From positions 1,054,001 to 1,118,000 of the forward strand of contig NZ_CP061300.1 in NCBI RefSeq assembly GCF_018687635.1: a DNA stretch of 64,000 nucleotides, read 5' to 3'. Below are positions 26,621-36,547 of this stretch, piece by piece. The position numbers and the translations under genes are program-made. The stretch comes from Polynucleobacter sp. MWH-Braz-FAM2G. Its GTDB lineage: Bacteria; Pseudomonadota; Gammaproteobacteria; Burkholderiales; Burkholderiaceae. Under the pieces are notes generated by a model, which was given only the letters and a program-made list of their open reading frames with translations, had not been told where the DNA came from and did no database searches. Each line of letters opens with the position of its first letter. Position 1 is the first letter of the stretch.

Positions 26621-27034
26621 ATGAAAAAAACTGACCAAGAATATAAACAAATCCTAAATGATATTGAGTATCGCGTTACCCGCGAAGCTGCTACCGAGCG
26701 GCCATTTTCTGGCAAGTACTGGGATCATTGGGATCAAGGTAGATACAAGTGCATTTGTTGTGATACCCCCCTCTTTTTATCAGAAACAAAATTTGATGCT
26801 GGTTGCGGTTGGCCTAGCTATAGTGCCCCAGAAGTTCCATCCTCAATAAAAGAGATTCGCGATACCAGTCATGGCATGATCCGTACCGAAGTTCGTTGTG
26901 CTCACTGTGATGCTCATTTAGGGCATGTATTTGACGATGGACCGCTACCAACTGGGCTTCGGTATTGCATTAACTCTGCTTCATTGACTTTTGAGCCTAG
27001 TCAAAACGCGACCCCAATAAAAGATGTCGAATAA
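26621..27034 (+). CDS. msrB: Peptide methionine-R-sulfoxide reductase
   Basis: 137 residues. Zinc Cys pairs are in CICCDTPLF and [12 protein letters not shown]. The core signature GCGWPSY is present and the catalytic Cys lies in [10 protein letters not shown]. Repairs methionine-R-sulfoxide in proteins. Follows selO by 39 bp and precedes yciB by 22 bp. Confidence 0.96.
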   Translation: MKKTDQEYKQILNDIEYRVTREAATERPFSGKYWDHWDQGRYKCICCDTPLFLSETKFDAGCGWPSYSAPEVPSSIKEIRDTSHGMIRTEVRCAHCDAHLGHVFDDGPLPTGLRYCINSASLTFEPSQNATPIKDVE

Positions 27035-27056
27035 AGAATTGCAGGATAATTCATAA

Positions 27057-27605
27057 ATGAAATTTCTATTTGATCTTTTCCCCATCATCTTATTCTTTAT
27101 CGCCTTTAAATTTGGTGATATTTATACCGCCACCATTGTCGCGATGGTTGCAACAATAGGCCAAATTTTATGGGTCTACTATCGCCATCGAAAAATAGAT
27201 GCGATGCAATGGGTAAGCCTAGTAATGATTCTTGTCTTTGGTAGCTTGACTATATTTTTGCATGACAAAACATTTATTCAGCTTAAACCTACTGCGCTTT
27301 ATTGGTTGTTTTCAGGCGCTCTATTTATTAGCGCTCAGTTCTTCCAAAAAAACTGGATTCAAGTCTTAATGGGTAAGCAAGTCACGCTCAAGGCGAATTC
27401 TGCTCACTCAGTTTGGCATCGTTTGAATATGGCGTGGGCCATTTTCTTCTTCATTATGGGAGCACTAAATCTGTATATTGCTTTTGAATACTCAGAAGAA
27501 ACATGGGTCAACTTTAAATTGTTTGGTAGCACCGGCCTGCTATTAGTTTTTGTGATTATTCAGGGTGTTTGGCTTGCACGTCATATGGAGCATCCAAGCG
27601 AATGA
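27057..27605 (+). CDS. yciB: Inner membrane septation protein A (YciB)
   Basis: 182 residues with five to six membrane segments; opens MKFLFDLFPIILFFIAFKFG, characteristic of YciB/IspZ, and contains HRLNMAWAIFFFIMGALNLY. It takes part in cell envelope/septation. The stop overlaps the bolA start (ATGA), so translation is coupled. Confidence 0.94.
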   Translation: MKFLFDLFPIILFFIAFKFGDIYTATIVAMVATIGQILWVYYRHRKIDAMQWVSLVMILVFGSLTIFLHDKTFIQLKPTALYWLFSGALFISAQFFQKNWIQVLMGKQVTLKANSAHSVWHRLNMAWAIFFFIMGALNLYIAFEYSEETWVNFKLFGSTGLLLVFVIIQGVWLARHMEHPSE

Positions 27606-27886
27606 ATGTAAATGAATTACGCATTGCAGAGTTTGATCGCGACCTAAGAAAAGCATTTCAAGTTCAGCGCCTGAAAATTGAAGATGAAAGCCATCTTCAT
27701 GCTGGGCATGCCGGAGCTGCAAGTGGAGGCGGTCACTTTAGGCTAGAAATTATCGCTCCAGAATTTAAGGGTTTAAACCTAGTAGCTCGCCATCGAGCGA
27801 TTTACTCAGCTCTAGAACGCCATATCCCCAAAGAGATTCATGCTCTAACGATTTCTGCCCTTTCACCTGAAGAGGTCTGTAGTTAA
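27602..27886 (+). CDS. BolA-family protein
   Basis: The frame is open from 27569, but ATG at 27602 overlaps the yciB stop and gives a 94-residue BolA. It shows HAGHAGAASGGGHFRLEI (conserved histidines) and LVARHRAIYSAL. BolA proteins partner monothiol glutaredoxins in Fe-S/iron handling. Co-transcribed with yciB. Confidence 0.92.
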   Translation: MNVNELRIAEFDRDLRKAFQVQRLKIEDESHLHAGHAGAASGGGHFRLEIIAPEFKGLNLVARHRAIYSALERHIPKEIHALTISALSPEEVCS

Positions 27887-27936
27887 AGCTCCCTTAAAAT
27901 AGACTTATCTTTTTTATATTTAATTATTCAATTCCT

Positions 27937-28731
27937 ATGATGAACTCAAGACAACTTTTTCCCCTTGGCCTTTTGGTTGCCACCCTTTTATCAGGGCATG
28001 TACTCGCTCAAAATGCGGTCATTGTGAATGGAAAGTCTATTCCTAAAGCGCAATTAGATAAGTTAGTGCAACGCTCTGGTCAGCCTGACAATCCGCAGGT
28101 GCGCGATCAGGCACGTGAAATGCTGGTAACGAAGGAATTAATCTTGCAAGAAGCGGACAAACGTGGCGTTATCCAAAAAGAAATTGTGCGTGAACAGTTG
28201 GAGCAAGCGCGTATGGGGGTTTTAGTTGCCGCCGTCTTTGAGGACTTTGTTGAGAAGGAAGGTATTGCTGAAGCAGATCTTCAGGCTGCATATGAGTCAG
28301 TTAAGGCGCAGTTTACAGGTAAGGAATATCACGTTGAGCATATATTGGTAGAAAAGGAAGCTGATGCGAAGGCTATCATCGCCCAACTTAAAGCAGGTGC
28401 TAATTTTGAAGAAATTGCAAAAGCAAAGTCGCTTGACCCTGGTTCAGCCAAAAATGGTGGTGATCTTGGCTGGGTAACAGAAAAAGCATTGGTTCCTGAA
28501 TTTTCAAAAGCGATGGTTCAACTTAAAAATGGTCAGATTACTGATAAACCAGTCAAATCTCAATTTGGTTGGCACATTATCAAGATGATAGATTCACGTG
28601 ATGTGAAGGCGCCAAGTATGGAAGAAATGAAAGATCAATTGAAGCAGATGATCATATCTGACAAAAACTGGCAAAAAGCAAAGTTCTCAGAAATGATGCA
28701 AAAGCTTCGTGCTAAGGCAAAAATTCAATAA
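27937..28731 (+). CDS. Periplasmic parvulin-type peptidyl-prolyl isomerase
   Basis: 264 residues: signal peptide (residues 1-24, ending VLAQN), an N-terminal helical chaperone domain, and one PpiC/parvulin domain (about 130-225) with YHVEHILVEKEADAKAI, LDPGSAKNGGDLGWV and FGWHIIKM. It assists folding of exported proteins, like the PrsA/SurA/PpiC group. Convergent with the MFS gene. Confidence 0.92.
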   Translation: MMNSRQLFPLGLLVATLLSGHVLAQNAVIVNGKSIPKAQLDKLVQRSGQPDNPQVRDQAREMLVTKELILQEADKRGVIQKEIVREQLEQARMGVLVAAVFEDFVEKEGIAEADLQAAYESVKAQFTGKEYHVEHILVEKEADAKAIIAQLKAGANFEEIAKAKSLDPGSAKNGGDLGWVTEKALVPEFSKAMVQLKNGQITDKPVKSQFGWHIIKMIDSRDVKAPSMEEMKDQLKQMIISDKNWQKAKFSEMMQKLRAKAKIQ

Positions 28732-28738
28732 CTAAGCT

Positions 28739-29896
28739 CTACCTGGCAGGATAACGGCGCGGCCTCAATTTCTGAATAGCCATACCTGCCAGTCCGCATG
28801 CAAATGCGGACATTACAAAGACATCTCTGGGTTGAGAAGCTTCCCAGATCCATCCGGCAACCAAGCCTCCTAAAGTCCCTCCAAGCCCATAAGAAACAGT
28901 TGCCATAAGGGCTTGGCCTCTGGCCTGTACAGGTCCAGTAAACCATCGTTGCAATAACTTATTGGCAGCGCTATGGTGGGCAGCAAATGTACCTGCATGC
29001 ATTAACTGCGCCACAATTAACACTGATGTGATCGGCATAAAGGCAATCAATACAAAACGGATTACTCCAATCCCAAATGTCGCCTGCAAAATCACTTCTG
29101 CATCGAGCCTGCTCATGACCTTGCTCTGAAAATAGAAGAAGACTACTTCTGCAAACACTCCTAGAGCCCAAAACAGTCCAATTTGAAATTTATCGTAACC
29201 TAAGCCAGCCAAATACAAAGAATAAAAAACATATAAAGAAGCATGCGCAAAGATCATAAAAAAGCCTGAAACCAAGAACCAGCGAACATCAGGATTAAAT
29301 AAAACAACTAATAACTCCCCTTTGATCATTTTGCGACGTTCCATTTTGGGTTCGCGCAAAGAAAAGGTAATAAGCGCTAATAAACCCAAAACTACCGTGC
29401 CTACTATCGGATAGAGTTCAATAGTCTTGCGCTGAAATAACTCACCCGCAAGCAGGACCATTGCAATAAAACCAATAGACCCCCAAAGACGGAGGCGCCC
29501 ATAACGTTTATCAAAAGAATTATCTTTATATAGGGCATGAATGGTTGCCGATTCACCAAGAGGCATTAAGCTACTAAGAATGGTATGCAGAACAAACATC
29601 CATATAAAAAAGCCGATGTAGCTCTGCAAAAAGTAGATACATAAAAAAATGATTGCAGCTAGGCACGCACAAAATCGAATAATGCCAATACGATTAGAAA
29701 GATAGTCTGAGAGCCACCCCCAAGAGAAGGGTCCAACTATACGAGTAATTTGTAGCATCGACATGAGCGCTGCGATTTCAATGACGCTAAATCCGCGATC
29801 TAAGAAAAAAAGACTTGCATATGGAGACACAAGTCCAACATAAGCAAAATATAAAAAGAAAAAGGACCCGAAGGCCCAGCGTAGTGAAGGCGTCAT
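28739..29896 (-). CDS. Major facilitator transporter, HcaT/LacY-like
   Basis: 385 residues with about twelve hydrophobic segments. The opening ALRW-like FFFLYFAYVGLVSPYASLFF and GWLSDYLSNRIG between helices 2 and 3 fit the MFS_1-like/HcaT group. Substrate not deducible. Separated by 13 bp from aroC upstream on the same strand. Confidence 0.85.
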   Translation of the reverse strand: MTPSLRWAFGSFFFLYFAYVGLVSPYASLFFLDRGFSVIEIAALMSMLQITRIVGPFSWGWLSDYLSNRIGIIRFCACLAAIIFLCIYFLQSYIGFFIWMFVLHTILSSLMPLGESATIHALYKDNSFDKRYGRLRLWGSIGFIAMVLLAGELFQRKTIELYPIVGTVVLGLLALITFSLREPKMERRKMIKGELLVVLFNPDVRWFLVSGFFMIFAHASLYVFYSLYLAGLGYDKFQIGLFWALGVFAEVVFFYFQSKVMSRLDAEVILQATFGIGVIRFVLIAFMPITSVLIVAQLMHAGTFAAHHSAANKLLQRWFTGPVQARGQALMATVSYGLGGTLGGLVAGWIWEASQPRDVFVMSAFACGLAGMAIQKLRPRRYPAR

Positions 29897-29909
29897 CTAA
29901 TAATCTAAA

Positions 29910-31025
29910 TTAATCGCGGTAAGAGCCTGGCTGAGATGCTGGAATATTGGCCGTGGGTGTAGATACGTCAGCGCACTGAGCACGATGACGCAAGGCGTGA
30001 TCCATTAAAACGAGCGCCAGCATTGCCTCTGCTATTGGTGTTGCTCGAATACCAACGCATGGGTCATGCCGCCCTTTCGTTTGAACTGTTATTGGCTTTC
30101 CGTCCAGATCTACAGACTGCTTGGGGCTCATAATGCTAGAGGTGGGCTTAATGGCGATCGAAACACGTAAATCTTGACCGCTACTAATGCCACCCAAGGT
30201 TCCACCAGAATTATTGGATGCAAATCCATCGGGATGAATTTCATCACCATGTTCGCTGCCACGTTGAGAAACTGATTTAAAGCCCGCACCAATTTCAACG
30301 CCCTTTACGGCATTGATACCCATCATGGCATGAGCAATATCGGCATCTAACTTGTCAAACAATGGCTCGCCTAGCCCAGCAGGAACATTGCGAGCACGTA
30401 CCTCTATGCGAGCACCACAAGAGTCCCCTGCCTTACGCAATTCATCCATGTAAGACTCAAGCTGAGGAATGATTTCGGCGTTAGCAGCAAAAAAAGGATT
30501 ATTACCAATATGGGCAGCATCCTTGAACGGAATTTCTATTTCGCCTAGTTGGCTCATATAGCCATAAAACTCAGTGCCATATTTTTCATGTAGCCACTTC
30601 TTAGCAATCGCTGCCGCTGCCACAACAGGAGCAGTTAAGCGTGCAGATGAACGACCTCCCCCACGAGGATCTCGGATGCCGTATTTATATTGATAGGCAT
30701 AATCAGCGTGACCCGGGCGAAACGTTTGCAGAATACCCCCATAGTCTTGACTTCGCTGATCGGTATTTCGTATTAATAACGCTATGGGCGTTCCTGTAGT
30801 TTTGCCTTCGAAAACACCAGAGAGAATTTCGACCTTATCTTCTTCTTTGCGTTGAGTGACATGGCGCGAAGTGCCTGGTTTGCGGCGATCCAAATCAAAT
30901 TGAATATCGGATTCAGACAAACTCATGCCCGGCGGGCAACCGTCAACAATAGCCCCAATCGCTGGACCGTGGGATTCGCCAAAGGTAGTAACAGTAAAGA
31001 GAAGGCCTAAAGTATTTCCTGACAT
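29910..31025 (-). CDS. aroC: Chorismate synthase
   Basis: Catalyses the last shikimate-pathway step, forming chorismate with reduced FMN. 371 residues, opening [19 protein letters not shown], with [36 protein letters not shown] and GRHDPCVG in order. Complete. Confidence 0.97.
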   Translation of the reverse strand: MSGNTLGLLFTVTTFGESHGPAIGAIVDGCPPGMSLSESDIQFDLDRRKPGTSRHVTQRKEEDKVEILSGVFEGKTTGTPIALLIRNTDQRSQDYGGILQTFRPGHADYAYQYKYGIRDPRGGGRSSARLTAPVVAAAAIAKKWLHEKYGTEFYGYMSQLGEIEIPFKDAAHIGNNPFFAANAEIIPQLESYMDELRKAGDSCGARIEVRARNVPAGLGEPLFDKLDADIAHAMMGINAVKGVEIGAGFKSVSQRGSEHGDEIHPDGFASNNSGGTLGGISSGQDLRVSIAIKPTSSIMSPKQSVDLDGKPITVQTKGRHDPCVGIRATPIAEAMLALVLMDHALRHRAQCADVSTPTANIPASQPGSYRD

Positions 31026-31068
31026 ACCTACATTATGTCATTTGTGGGAAAAATACAGCTAGAAGAGC

Positions 31069-31542
31069 TTAAGAGGCAGCTTTTTCAGTATCCTCTGGCC
31101 AATCTCTAATATAGGCTTTGAGCATCGTATTCTCAAAGTCTTGGGCTTCAACAACGGATTTAGCCACGTCGTAGAAAGAGATCACACCCATCAACATTTT
31201 TTGATCAATCACAGGCAAATAACGAGCATGATCTACCAGCATCATGCGTCGAACTTCATCAATTTCGGTTTCCATATTGCAAGTTAGCGGTTTTTGATTC
31301 ATGACTGATCTGACTTGAAGACCTTCAAGCTTGCCATGATGTTTTGCTAGGGCGGCAATCACTTCGCGGAAAGTTAGGATGCCCACCAGCTTGTCATACT
31401 CCATGACTACCAAAGAACCAATATCGTGCTCGCTCATGACTAGCACTGCTGTTTGCAGAGCGGTATCTGGTGCTACTGTAAAAAGGGTGCTCCCTTTAAC
31501 GCGTAAGATGTCACGAACTTTCATTTGGTCTCCGAAAAACAA
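31069..31542 (-). CDS. Tandem CBS-domain protein
   Basis: 157 residues made of two CBS domains (about 8-65 and 75-130) with VRDILRVKGSTLFTV, DIGSLVVMEYDKLVGILTFR and ARYLPVIDQKMLMGVISFYD. Binds adenosyl ligands as a regulatory module. The frame starts with MFFGDQ, but MKVRDIL at 31524 is the more usual start. Lies 43 bp upstream of aroC on the same strand. Confidence 0.9.
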   Translation of the reverse strand: MFFGDQMKVRDILRVKGSTLFTVAPDTALQTAVLVMSEHDIGSLVVMEYDKLVGILTFREVIAALAKHHGKLEGLQVRSVMNQKPLTCNMETEIDEVRRMMLVDHARYLPVIDQKMLMGVISFYDVAKSVVEAQDFENTMLKAYIRDWPEDTEKAAS

Positions 31543-31603
31543 AGCATTTATGTTATCAATATAGACTTAAGACCTCTTTGAATCAAGGCTTTAGAGGCAA
31601 CTT

Positions 31604-32452
31604 TTAGTAACGAATAACCCTAATGAGGCCATTCCGAATGTCTGGCAAGTTGGCCACTAGGACAGCGCCAGCCAGGGTAATCCACCACGTCAAATAGATC
31701 CAAATAAGACCCAATGGAAAGATGGCAAAGGCTCCATAAACCGTTTTATAGAAGGCGGTATGGCTCAGAAAAATAGCAAAACCGAACTTCATGAGTTCGA
31801 AGGTAAGCGCTGAAAATAAAGCACCTGTAAATGCATCTGCCCAGGAAACTTTGGCGTAAGGCAGGATTTTATAAACAACCGCATAAACGGCAATTGCAAG
31901 CAATATTGGCGCAAATGTTGCCACTAAACGAAAGCCCAGGGAAACAGCCTTGATCCACCCTTCCGAAGCGCTAAATAAAACGCCGCTCAAATAGATGCCG
32001 ATACCTAGAAGCAAGGGTCCCAAAAAGGTGGCGGCCCCATAAATAAGAATCTTTTTAAAAACTGGCCTCTTTAGCTCTACCTTGAAAATATGATTAAACG
32101 CATCTTCAATGACGGCCAATGTCATGACGGTGGTGACTAACAGACCAAGCAAACCCAAATAAGTAAGGCCACGAGCCTGAGAAGAAAACTGATCCAAATA
32201 GATAAAGACCTGCTGATTCAGTCCACCAGGCATATAAGTTTCTAACAACCAGCTCCTAAAAGCATTCTTTACTTGAATGACGCTAGGAAGATAGCCAATC
32301 AGAATGGTCGCAATAGTGACCATTGGTATCAGGGATAAAGTAGTCGTAAAAGAGAGGCTTGCGGCAATTTGCTTCAAATTTTGGCCGCGATTACGCTCCC
32401 AGATCTCTTTACCCAGAGAGAGCCATAATTGAGGATTACGAATAATGCGCAT
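31604..32452 (-). CDS. yihY: YihY/BrkB family inner membrane protein
   Basis: 282 residues with six hydrophobic segments. Typical stretches are IAASLSFTTTLSLIPMVTI near residue 30 and the C-terminal FAIFPLGLIWIYLTWWITL. Formerly labelled ribonuclease BN in error; function unknown, possibly a transporter. Divergent from wrbA. Confidence 0.92.
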   Translation of the reverse strand: MRIIRNPQLWLSLGKEIWERNRGQNLKQIAASLSFTTTLSLIPMVTIATILIGYLPSVIQVKNAFRSWLLETYMPGGLNQQVFIYLDQFSSQARGLTYLGLLGLLVTTVMTLAVIEDAFNHIFKVELKRPVFKKILIYGAATFLGPLLLGIGIYLSGVLFSASEGWIKAVSLGFRLVATFAPILLAIAVYAVVYKILPYAKVSWADAFTGALFSALTFELMKFGFAIFLSHTAFYKTVYGAFAIFPLGLIWIYLTWWITLAGAVLVANLPDIRNGLIRVIRY

Positions 32453-32465
32453 CGCCTTATCATAA

Positions 32466-33083
<618 letters not shown>

Positions 33084-33095
33084 CATTATCAGTGC

Positions 33096-33488
33096 ATGAT
33101 GATGAATAAAATTCTTGAAAAAAATCCCTATCAACTTTTGGCCACAGCGGCATTCATAGATTTATTTATTCTCTGTGTTTGCTGGGAGTGGTTTATCTCC
33201 CCCCTTAGGCCAGGAGGTTCTTGGTTAATCTTAAAAGGTGTACCGCTACTATTTGCCATTCCAGGGATATGGAAAGGCAAGGTTTACACAATGCAGTGGG
33301 CATCCATGCTGATACTGCTATACGTTACAGAAGGCTTAGTTCGTATATTAGAAACAGGCGCTAATTTTTGGCTTGCTCTTCTTGAAACTGCCTTTGCGAC
33401 TATTGGGTTTATCTGTTTATTAATGTATTTGAAGCCGATTAAAAAAGAAGCAAAACTTTTAAAGAAACAGCGCGAATCCGAGCAATGA
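33096..33488 (+). CDS. DUF2069 membrane protein
   Basis: 130 residues with four hydrophobic segments; SPLRPGGSWLILKGVPLLFA and YVTEGLVRI are typical of DUF2069, which often lies next to wrbA. Inner membrane, unknown role. Overlaps the next start codon by 4 bp. Confidence 0.88.
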   Translation: MMMNKILEKNPYQLLATAAFIDLFILCVCWEWFISPLRPGGSWLILKGVPLLFAIPGIWKGKVYTMQWASMLILLYVTEGLVRILETGANFWLALLETAFATIGFICLLMYLKPIKKEAKLLKKQRESEQ

Positions 33489-34903
33489 TCGAATCATTCT
33501 TTAAAGGCTTAAAAGATATCCTTGATCAGAAATATATTCTGGTTGAAGAAATTGATAAGGCACCATACCTTACTGATTGGCGCAAGCGTTTCACTGGTAA
33601 AGCCCAAGCAGTAGTGCTTCCAGGCAGTAGCGATGAAGTTGCTCGAATCGTAAAACTTTGTGCTTCAAACAATATTTCTATCGTGCCTCAGGGTGGCCAT
33701 ACTGGCTTTTGTGGTGGCGCCACTCCAGATGGTAGTGGCAATCAAATCATCATGAACTTTAAGCGCATGAATCAGATTCGTGAAATTGATATTGCCAACC
33801 AAACTATCACGCTTGAGGCGGGTTGTATTTTACAAGCCATACAAGAAAAAGCGGCTTCAAATGGTTTTCTATTTCCCCTTAGTCTTGGTGCTGAGGGTAG
33901 TTGCATGATTGGTGGCAATTTGTCCACCAATGCAGGTGGAACAAATGTCCTACGTTATGGCAATGCTCGTGACCTATGTTTAGGCCTTGAGGTGGTAACT
34001 GCCTCGGGTGAAATTTGGGATGGCATGAAGGGCTTGCGCAAAGACAATACCGGCTATGACTTAAGGGATTTATTTATTGGATCCGAAGGCACTCTTGGAA
34101 TCATCACTGCAGCGGTTATGAAGCTGTATCCCCTACCCATTTCTCAATGGACTACGTTAGTTGCCGTCGAGAATATTGTCTCTTCGATAGCGCTTCTGAA
34201 TCTATTTCAAAAAAGAGCCACTTCCCTACTAACGGGCTTTGAGATGATGACGAAAGAATCATTGGATCTCAATGAAAAACACTTCCCTCAAATGGCGAAT
34301 CCGCTTCAAGGTAAACCGCCATATACGGTATTGATTGAGCTGTCCGATTACGAAAGTGAGGCGCATGTAAGGCAGTTATTGGAGTCTATTCTGGAGGAGG
34401 CTTTTGAGTCTGATCTGATTAGTGATGCTGTGATCGCAAGCAATTTAAGTCAAGCAAATGCATTTTGGCAAATGCGGGAGCACATTACCCTTGCTCAAGC
34501 TGAAGAAGGTGCAAATCTAAAGCACGACATCACCATTCCCCTTTCTTCGCTAGATTCATTTATTAGTGAAACAGATAAATTGATGAGAACAAAATTCCCA
34601 GGCGTCAGGATCATCAATTTTGGCCATCTGGGCGATGGGAACCTGCATTACAACATTGCCCCACCCTTGGGCATGGATCCAAAAATCTTCAATGAAACCC
34701 ATGAAAAGCCGATTCATGAGCTTGTTTATGAGCAGGTTGAGCGGTGCAAGGGCTCTATTTCGGCAGAACATGGGGTTGGACAGCTCAAATTGGAGGGCTT
34801 AAGGGCTCATAAGGGCGCTGTTGCGCACGATCTCATGAAGACCCTAAAACGGGCTCTAGACCCTCAAAACATCCTTAATCCCAATAAAGTGGTCTCTATT
34901 TAG
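33485..34903 (+). CDS. FAD-linked 2-hydroxyacid dehydrogenase/oxidase
   Basis: 472 residues. The FAD_binding_4 domain has VPQGGHTGFCGGATPDGSG and GGNLSTNAGGTNVLRYGNAR; the FAD-oxidase_C domain has NFGHLGDGNLHYNI (metal/substrate histidines) and ISAEHGVGQLK. This places it with D-2-hydroxyglutarate/D-lactate dehydrogenases (GlcD, D2HGDH). Exact substrate unknown. Confidence 0.9.
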   Translation: MIESFFKGLKDILDQKYILVEEIDKAPYLTDWRKRFTGKAQAVVLPGSSDEVARIVKLCASNNISIVPQGGHTGFCGGATPDGSGNQIIMNFKRMNQIREIDIANQTITLEAGCILQAIQEKAASNGFLFPLSLGAEGSCMIGGNLSTNAGGTNVLRYGNARDLCLGLEVVTASGEIWDGMKGLRKDNTGYDLRDLFIGSEGTLGIITAAVMKLYPLPISQWTTLVAVENIVSSIALLNLFQKRATSLLTGFEMMTKESLDLNEKHFPQMANPLQGKPPYTVLIELSDYESEAHVRQLLESILEEAFESDLISDAVIASNLSQANAFWQMREHITLAQAEEGANLKHDITIPLSSLDSFISETDKLMRTKFPGVRIINFGHLGDGNLHYNIAPPLGMDPKIFNETHEKPIHELVYEQVERCKGSISAEHGVGQLKLEGLRAHKGAVAHDLMKTLKRALDPQNILNPNKVVSI

Positions 34904-35002
34904 GCAAATGATCACTTTTTTCTAAAAATTTAGCAAATATTTTGTAATTCATGTCATCTCGACCTCTTTTCCATGCGTTACATGGTCATGGAGGTAGCAA
35001 AT

Positions 35003-35188
35003 ATGTCAACAAGACTTAAACGTTGGGCCCGTGCAATTCAACAGATCGACTTGTCCAAACGGACGCCTGAAGTCGCTATTGGGTACTTAGATAGCAAATA
35101 TCGAGATATTGCTTGGCGTTATATTCGCATCCTAGGCTTTGAGCGCACTATCAGCTTCATGGCTAGCAACAACTTTCATCCGGAATAA
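35003..35188 (+). CDS. Small basic hypothetical protein (61 aa)
   Basis: The frame is open from 34973, but a strong GGAGG at 34990-34994 lies eight bases before ATG at 35003 (MSTRLKRWARAIQQIDLS). The protein is basic and helical, without membrane segments. A hairpin terminator follows at once (35199-35234), so this is a complete monocistronic unit. I recognise no family. Confidence 0.65.
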   Translation: MSTRLKRWARAIQQIDLSKRTPEVAIGYLDSKYRDIAWRYIRILGFERTISFMASNNFHPE

Positions 35189-35198
35189 TATAAATACA

Positions 35199-35234
35199 CC
35201 CTAAGTAATTGATTTACTTGGGGTTTTATTTTAG
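35199..35234 (+). terminator. Rho-independent terminator
   Basis: A ten-pair stem CCCTAAGTAA / TTACTTGGGG (one G-U) is followed by TTTTATTTT. It ends the 61-aa gene. Confidence 0.75.
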
Positions 35235-35281
35235 ATTAGTAGTTTGCTTAAAAAATCAAGCAAAATCATCATTCCTTTTGA

Positions 35282-35503
35282 ATGAGTTTCAAGCCTCATT
35301 CATTTGGTCTTGAGTTTGTAAAGTAATTAACTCCATCCAGACCTTCACCGCTTTTCAGCAAACTCCGCAAGAAGGTAAATCTATTCCTTTATTGCTATTG
35401 AATGCTAGCTCTTTGGTCATTCAACAGACTCAATTGCTTCAAAGTATTAAAGAAATATCTTCCCAAAGTGTCATAAACACTTGTATCAGATGCTATTAAA
35501 TCG
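35282..35503 (+). pseudogene. Possible frameshifted small gene relic
   Basis: An ATG at 35282 opens MSFKPHSFGLEFVK and stops at 35324. One frame over, reading continues from about 35314 to a TAA at 35501 as a coding-like stretch (SIQTFTAFQQTPQEGK, LLLLNASSLVIQQTQLL) without any start codon. A single-base frameshift near 35320 would join them into one protein of about 72 residues. The only other content of the 35235-35548 gap is an A+T-rich leader of the next gene. Low certainty. Confidence 0.3.
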
Positions 35504-35548
35504 TAGGATCAAAAGGTTGAAATCAAATTAAATAAACAAGGAATCGTC

Positions 35549-35770
35549 ATGAGCCAAAAGAAAAATATTAAAGAGCTATTTAAGAAGTTGGACAAGCTCG
35601 AAGCAGATAGAGAAAAGCTCATTGATAAGCTCACAAAAGCTTTAGAGAAGTTAGAAAAGAAACAGGCCGCCAAAAAAGCTCCTGCAAAAAAGGTGCCTGC
35701 AAAAAGAGTAACAGCTAAGAAGACGGCTGCAAAAAAGACCACCACACCTCCTTCCGTAAATAATGGGTAA
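35549..35770 (+). CDS. Lys/Ala-rich histone H1-like protein (73 aa)
   Basis: The N-terminal half is a charged helix (LFKKLDKLEADREKLIDKL). The C-terminal half has AAKK/PAKK repeats like those of bacterial histone H1 homologues and AlgP, so DNA or polyanion binding is likely. Start supported by AAGGAATC upstream. It overlaps the PPK2 start by 8 bp; a basic polyanion-binding protein coupled to a polyphosphate kinase is notable. Confidence 0.8.
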   Translation: MSQKKNIKELFKKLDKLEADREKLIDKLTKALEKLEKKQAAKKAPAKKVPAKRVTAKKTAAKKTTTPPSVNNG

Positions 35771-36545
35771 AAAGGTTAAAGCAAAGGAACACGAGAGGGA
35801 ATACGAGGACGAGCTCAGACTACTGCAGATTGAACTCGTTAAGCTTCAGCGCCAGATTATTGCCGGTAATCTGCGCCTCTTGGTTATCTTGGAGGGTCGT
35901 GATACTGCTGGAAAAGACGGCACTATTAAACGCATCGTAGAGCACCTTAGCCCTCGAGAAACGCGTGTTGTCGCTTTAGGCAAGCCCTCATCACGCGAAG
36001 AAGGCGAATGGTATTTTCAGCGCTACGTTGCCGAATTACCATCCTCTGGAGAGTTTGCAATATTCAATCGTAGTTGGTACAACCGCGCTGGCGTTGAAAA
36101 GGTAATGGGTTTCTGTACGCAAGCTCAATACAAGCAGTTCATGGATTCAGTAAATGAGTTTGAGTCTTTATTGGTTGATTCTGGTATTCAGATTTTGAAG
36201 TACTACCTTGATATCGACAAAAAAGAACAAGCGGAGCGTCTAGAAAGCCGAAAAACTGATCCTCTAAAGCAGTGGAAGATTAGTCCTATCGATCAGCAAG
36301 CCCAAAAATATTGGAAGGCATACAGCATTGCTCGCAATGCAATGCTATTAAAGACTAGTACAAGCTCCGCCCCCTGGACAGTGATTAATGCGAATAATAA
36401 AAAGTTAACTCACATCAATTTAATTCAAGATTTATTGTCTCGCGTAAGTTATCCAGGTAAAGATAAAAAACTATTAAAGACTCAACCAGACATAGTCATG
36501 CCATGTCCACCATTAGGTAAAAAGATCCCTAAATTGGCGCCCTAG
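35763..36545 (+). CDS. ppk2: Polyphosphate kinase 2 family protein (copy 1)
   Basis: PPK2 enzymes transfer phosphate between polyphosphate and nucleotides. 260 residues: Walker A LEGRDTAGKDGTIKRI, Walker B-like FNRSWYNRAGVEKVMGF, lid region RKTDPLKQWKISPID. The Walker B position is Asn where the other copy (43758-44663) has Asp, a variation seen in the family that may affect nucleotide preference. Coupled to the Lys/Ala-rich gene. Confidence 0.92.
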   Translation: MGKKVKAKEHEREYEDELRLLQIELVKLQRQIIAGNLRLLVILEGRDTAGKDGTIKRIVEHLSPRETRVVALGKPSSREEGEWYFQRYVAELPSSGEFAIFNRSWYNRAGVEKVMGFCTQAQYKQFMDSVNEFESLLVDSGIQILKYYLDIDKKEQAERLESRKTDPLKQWKISPIDQQAQKYWKAYSIARNAMLLKTSTSSAPWTVINANNKKLTHINLIQDLLSRVSYPGKDKKLLKTQPDIVMPCPPLGKKIPKLAP

Positions 36546-36547
36546 TT

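Noticed and set aside
35468-35489. Possible Pho box upstream of the histone-like/ppk2 pair
   Set aside because: One good half-site (GTGTCAT) but the second is off by one base in spacing and matches only 4/7.
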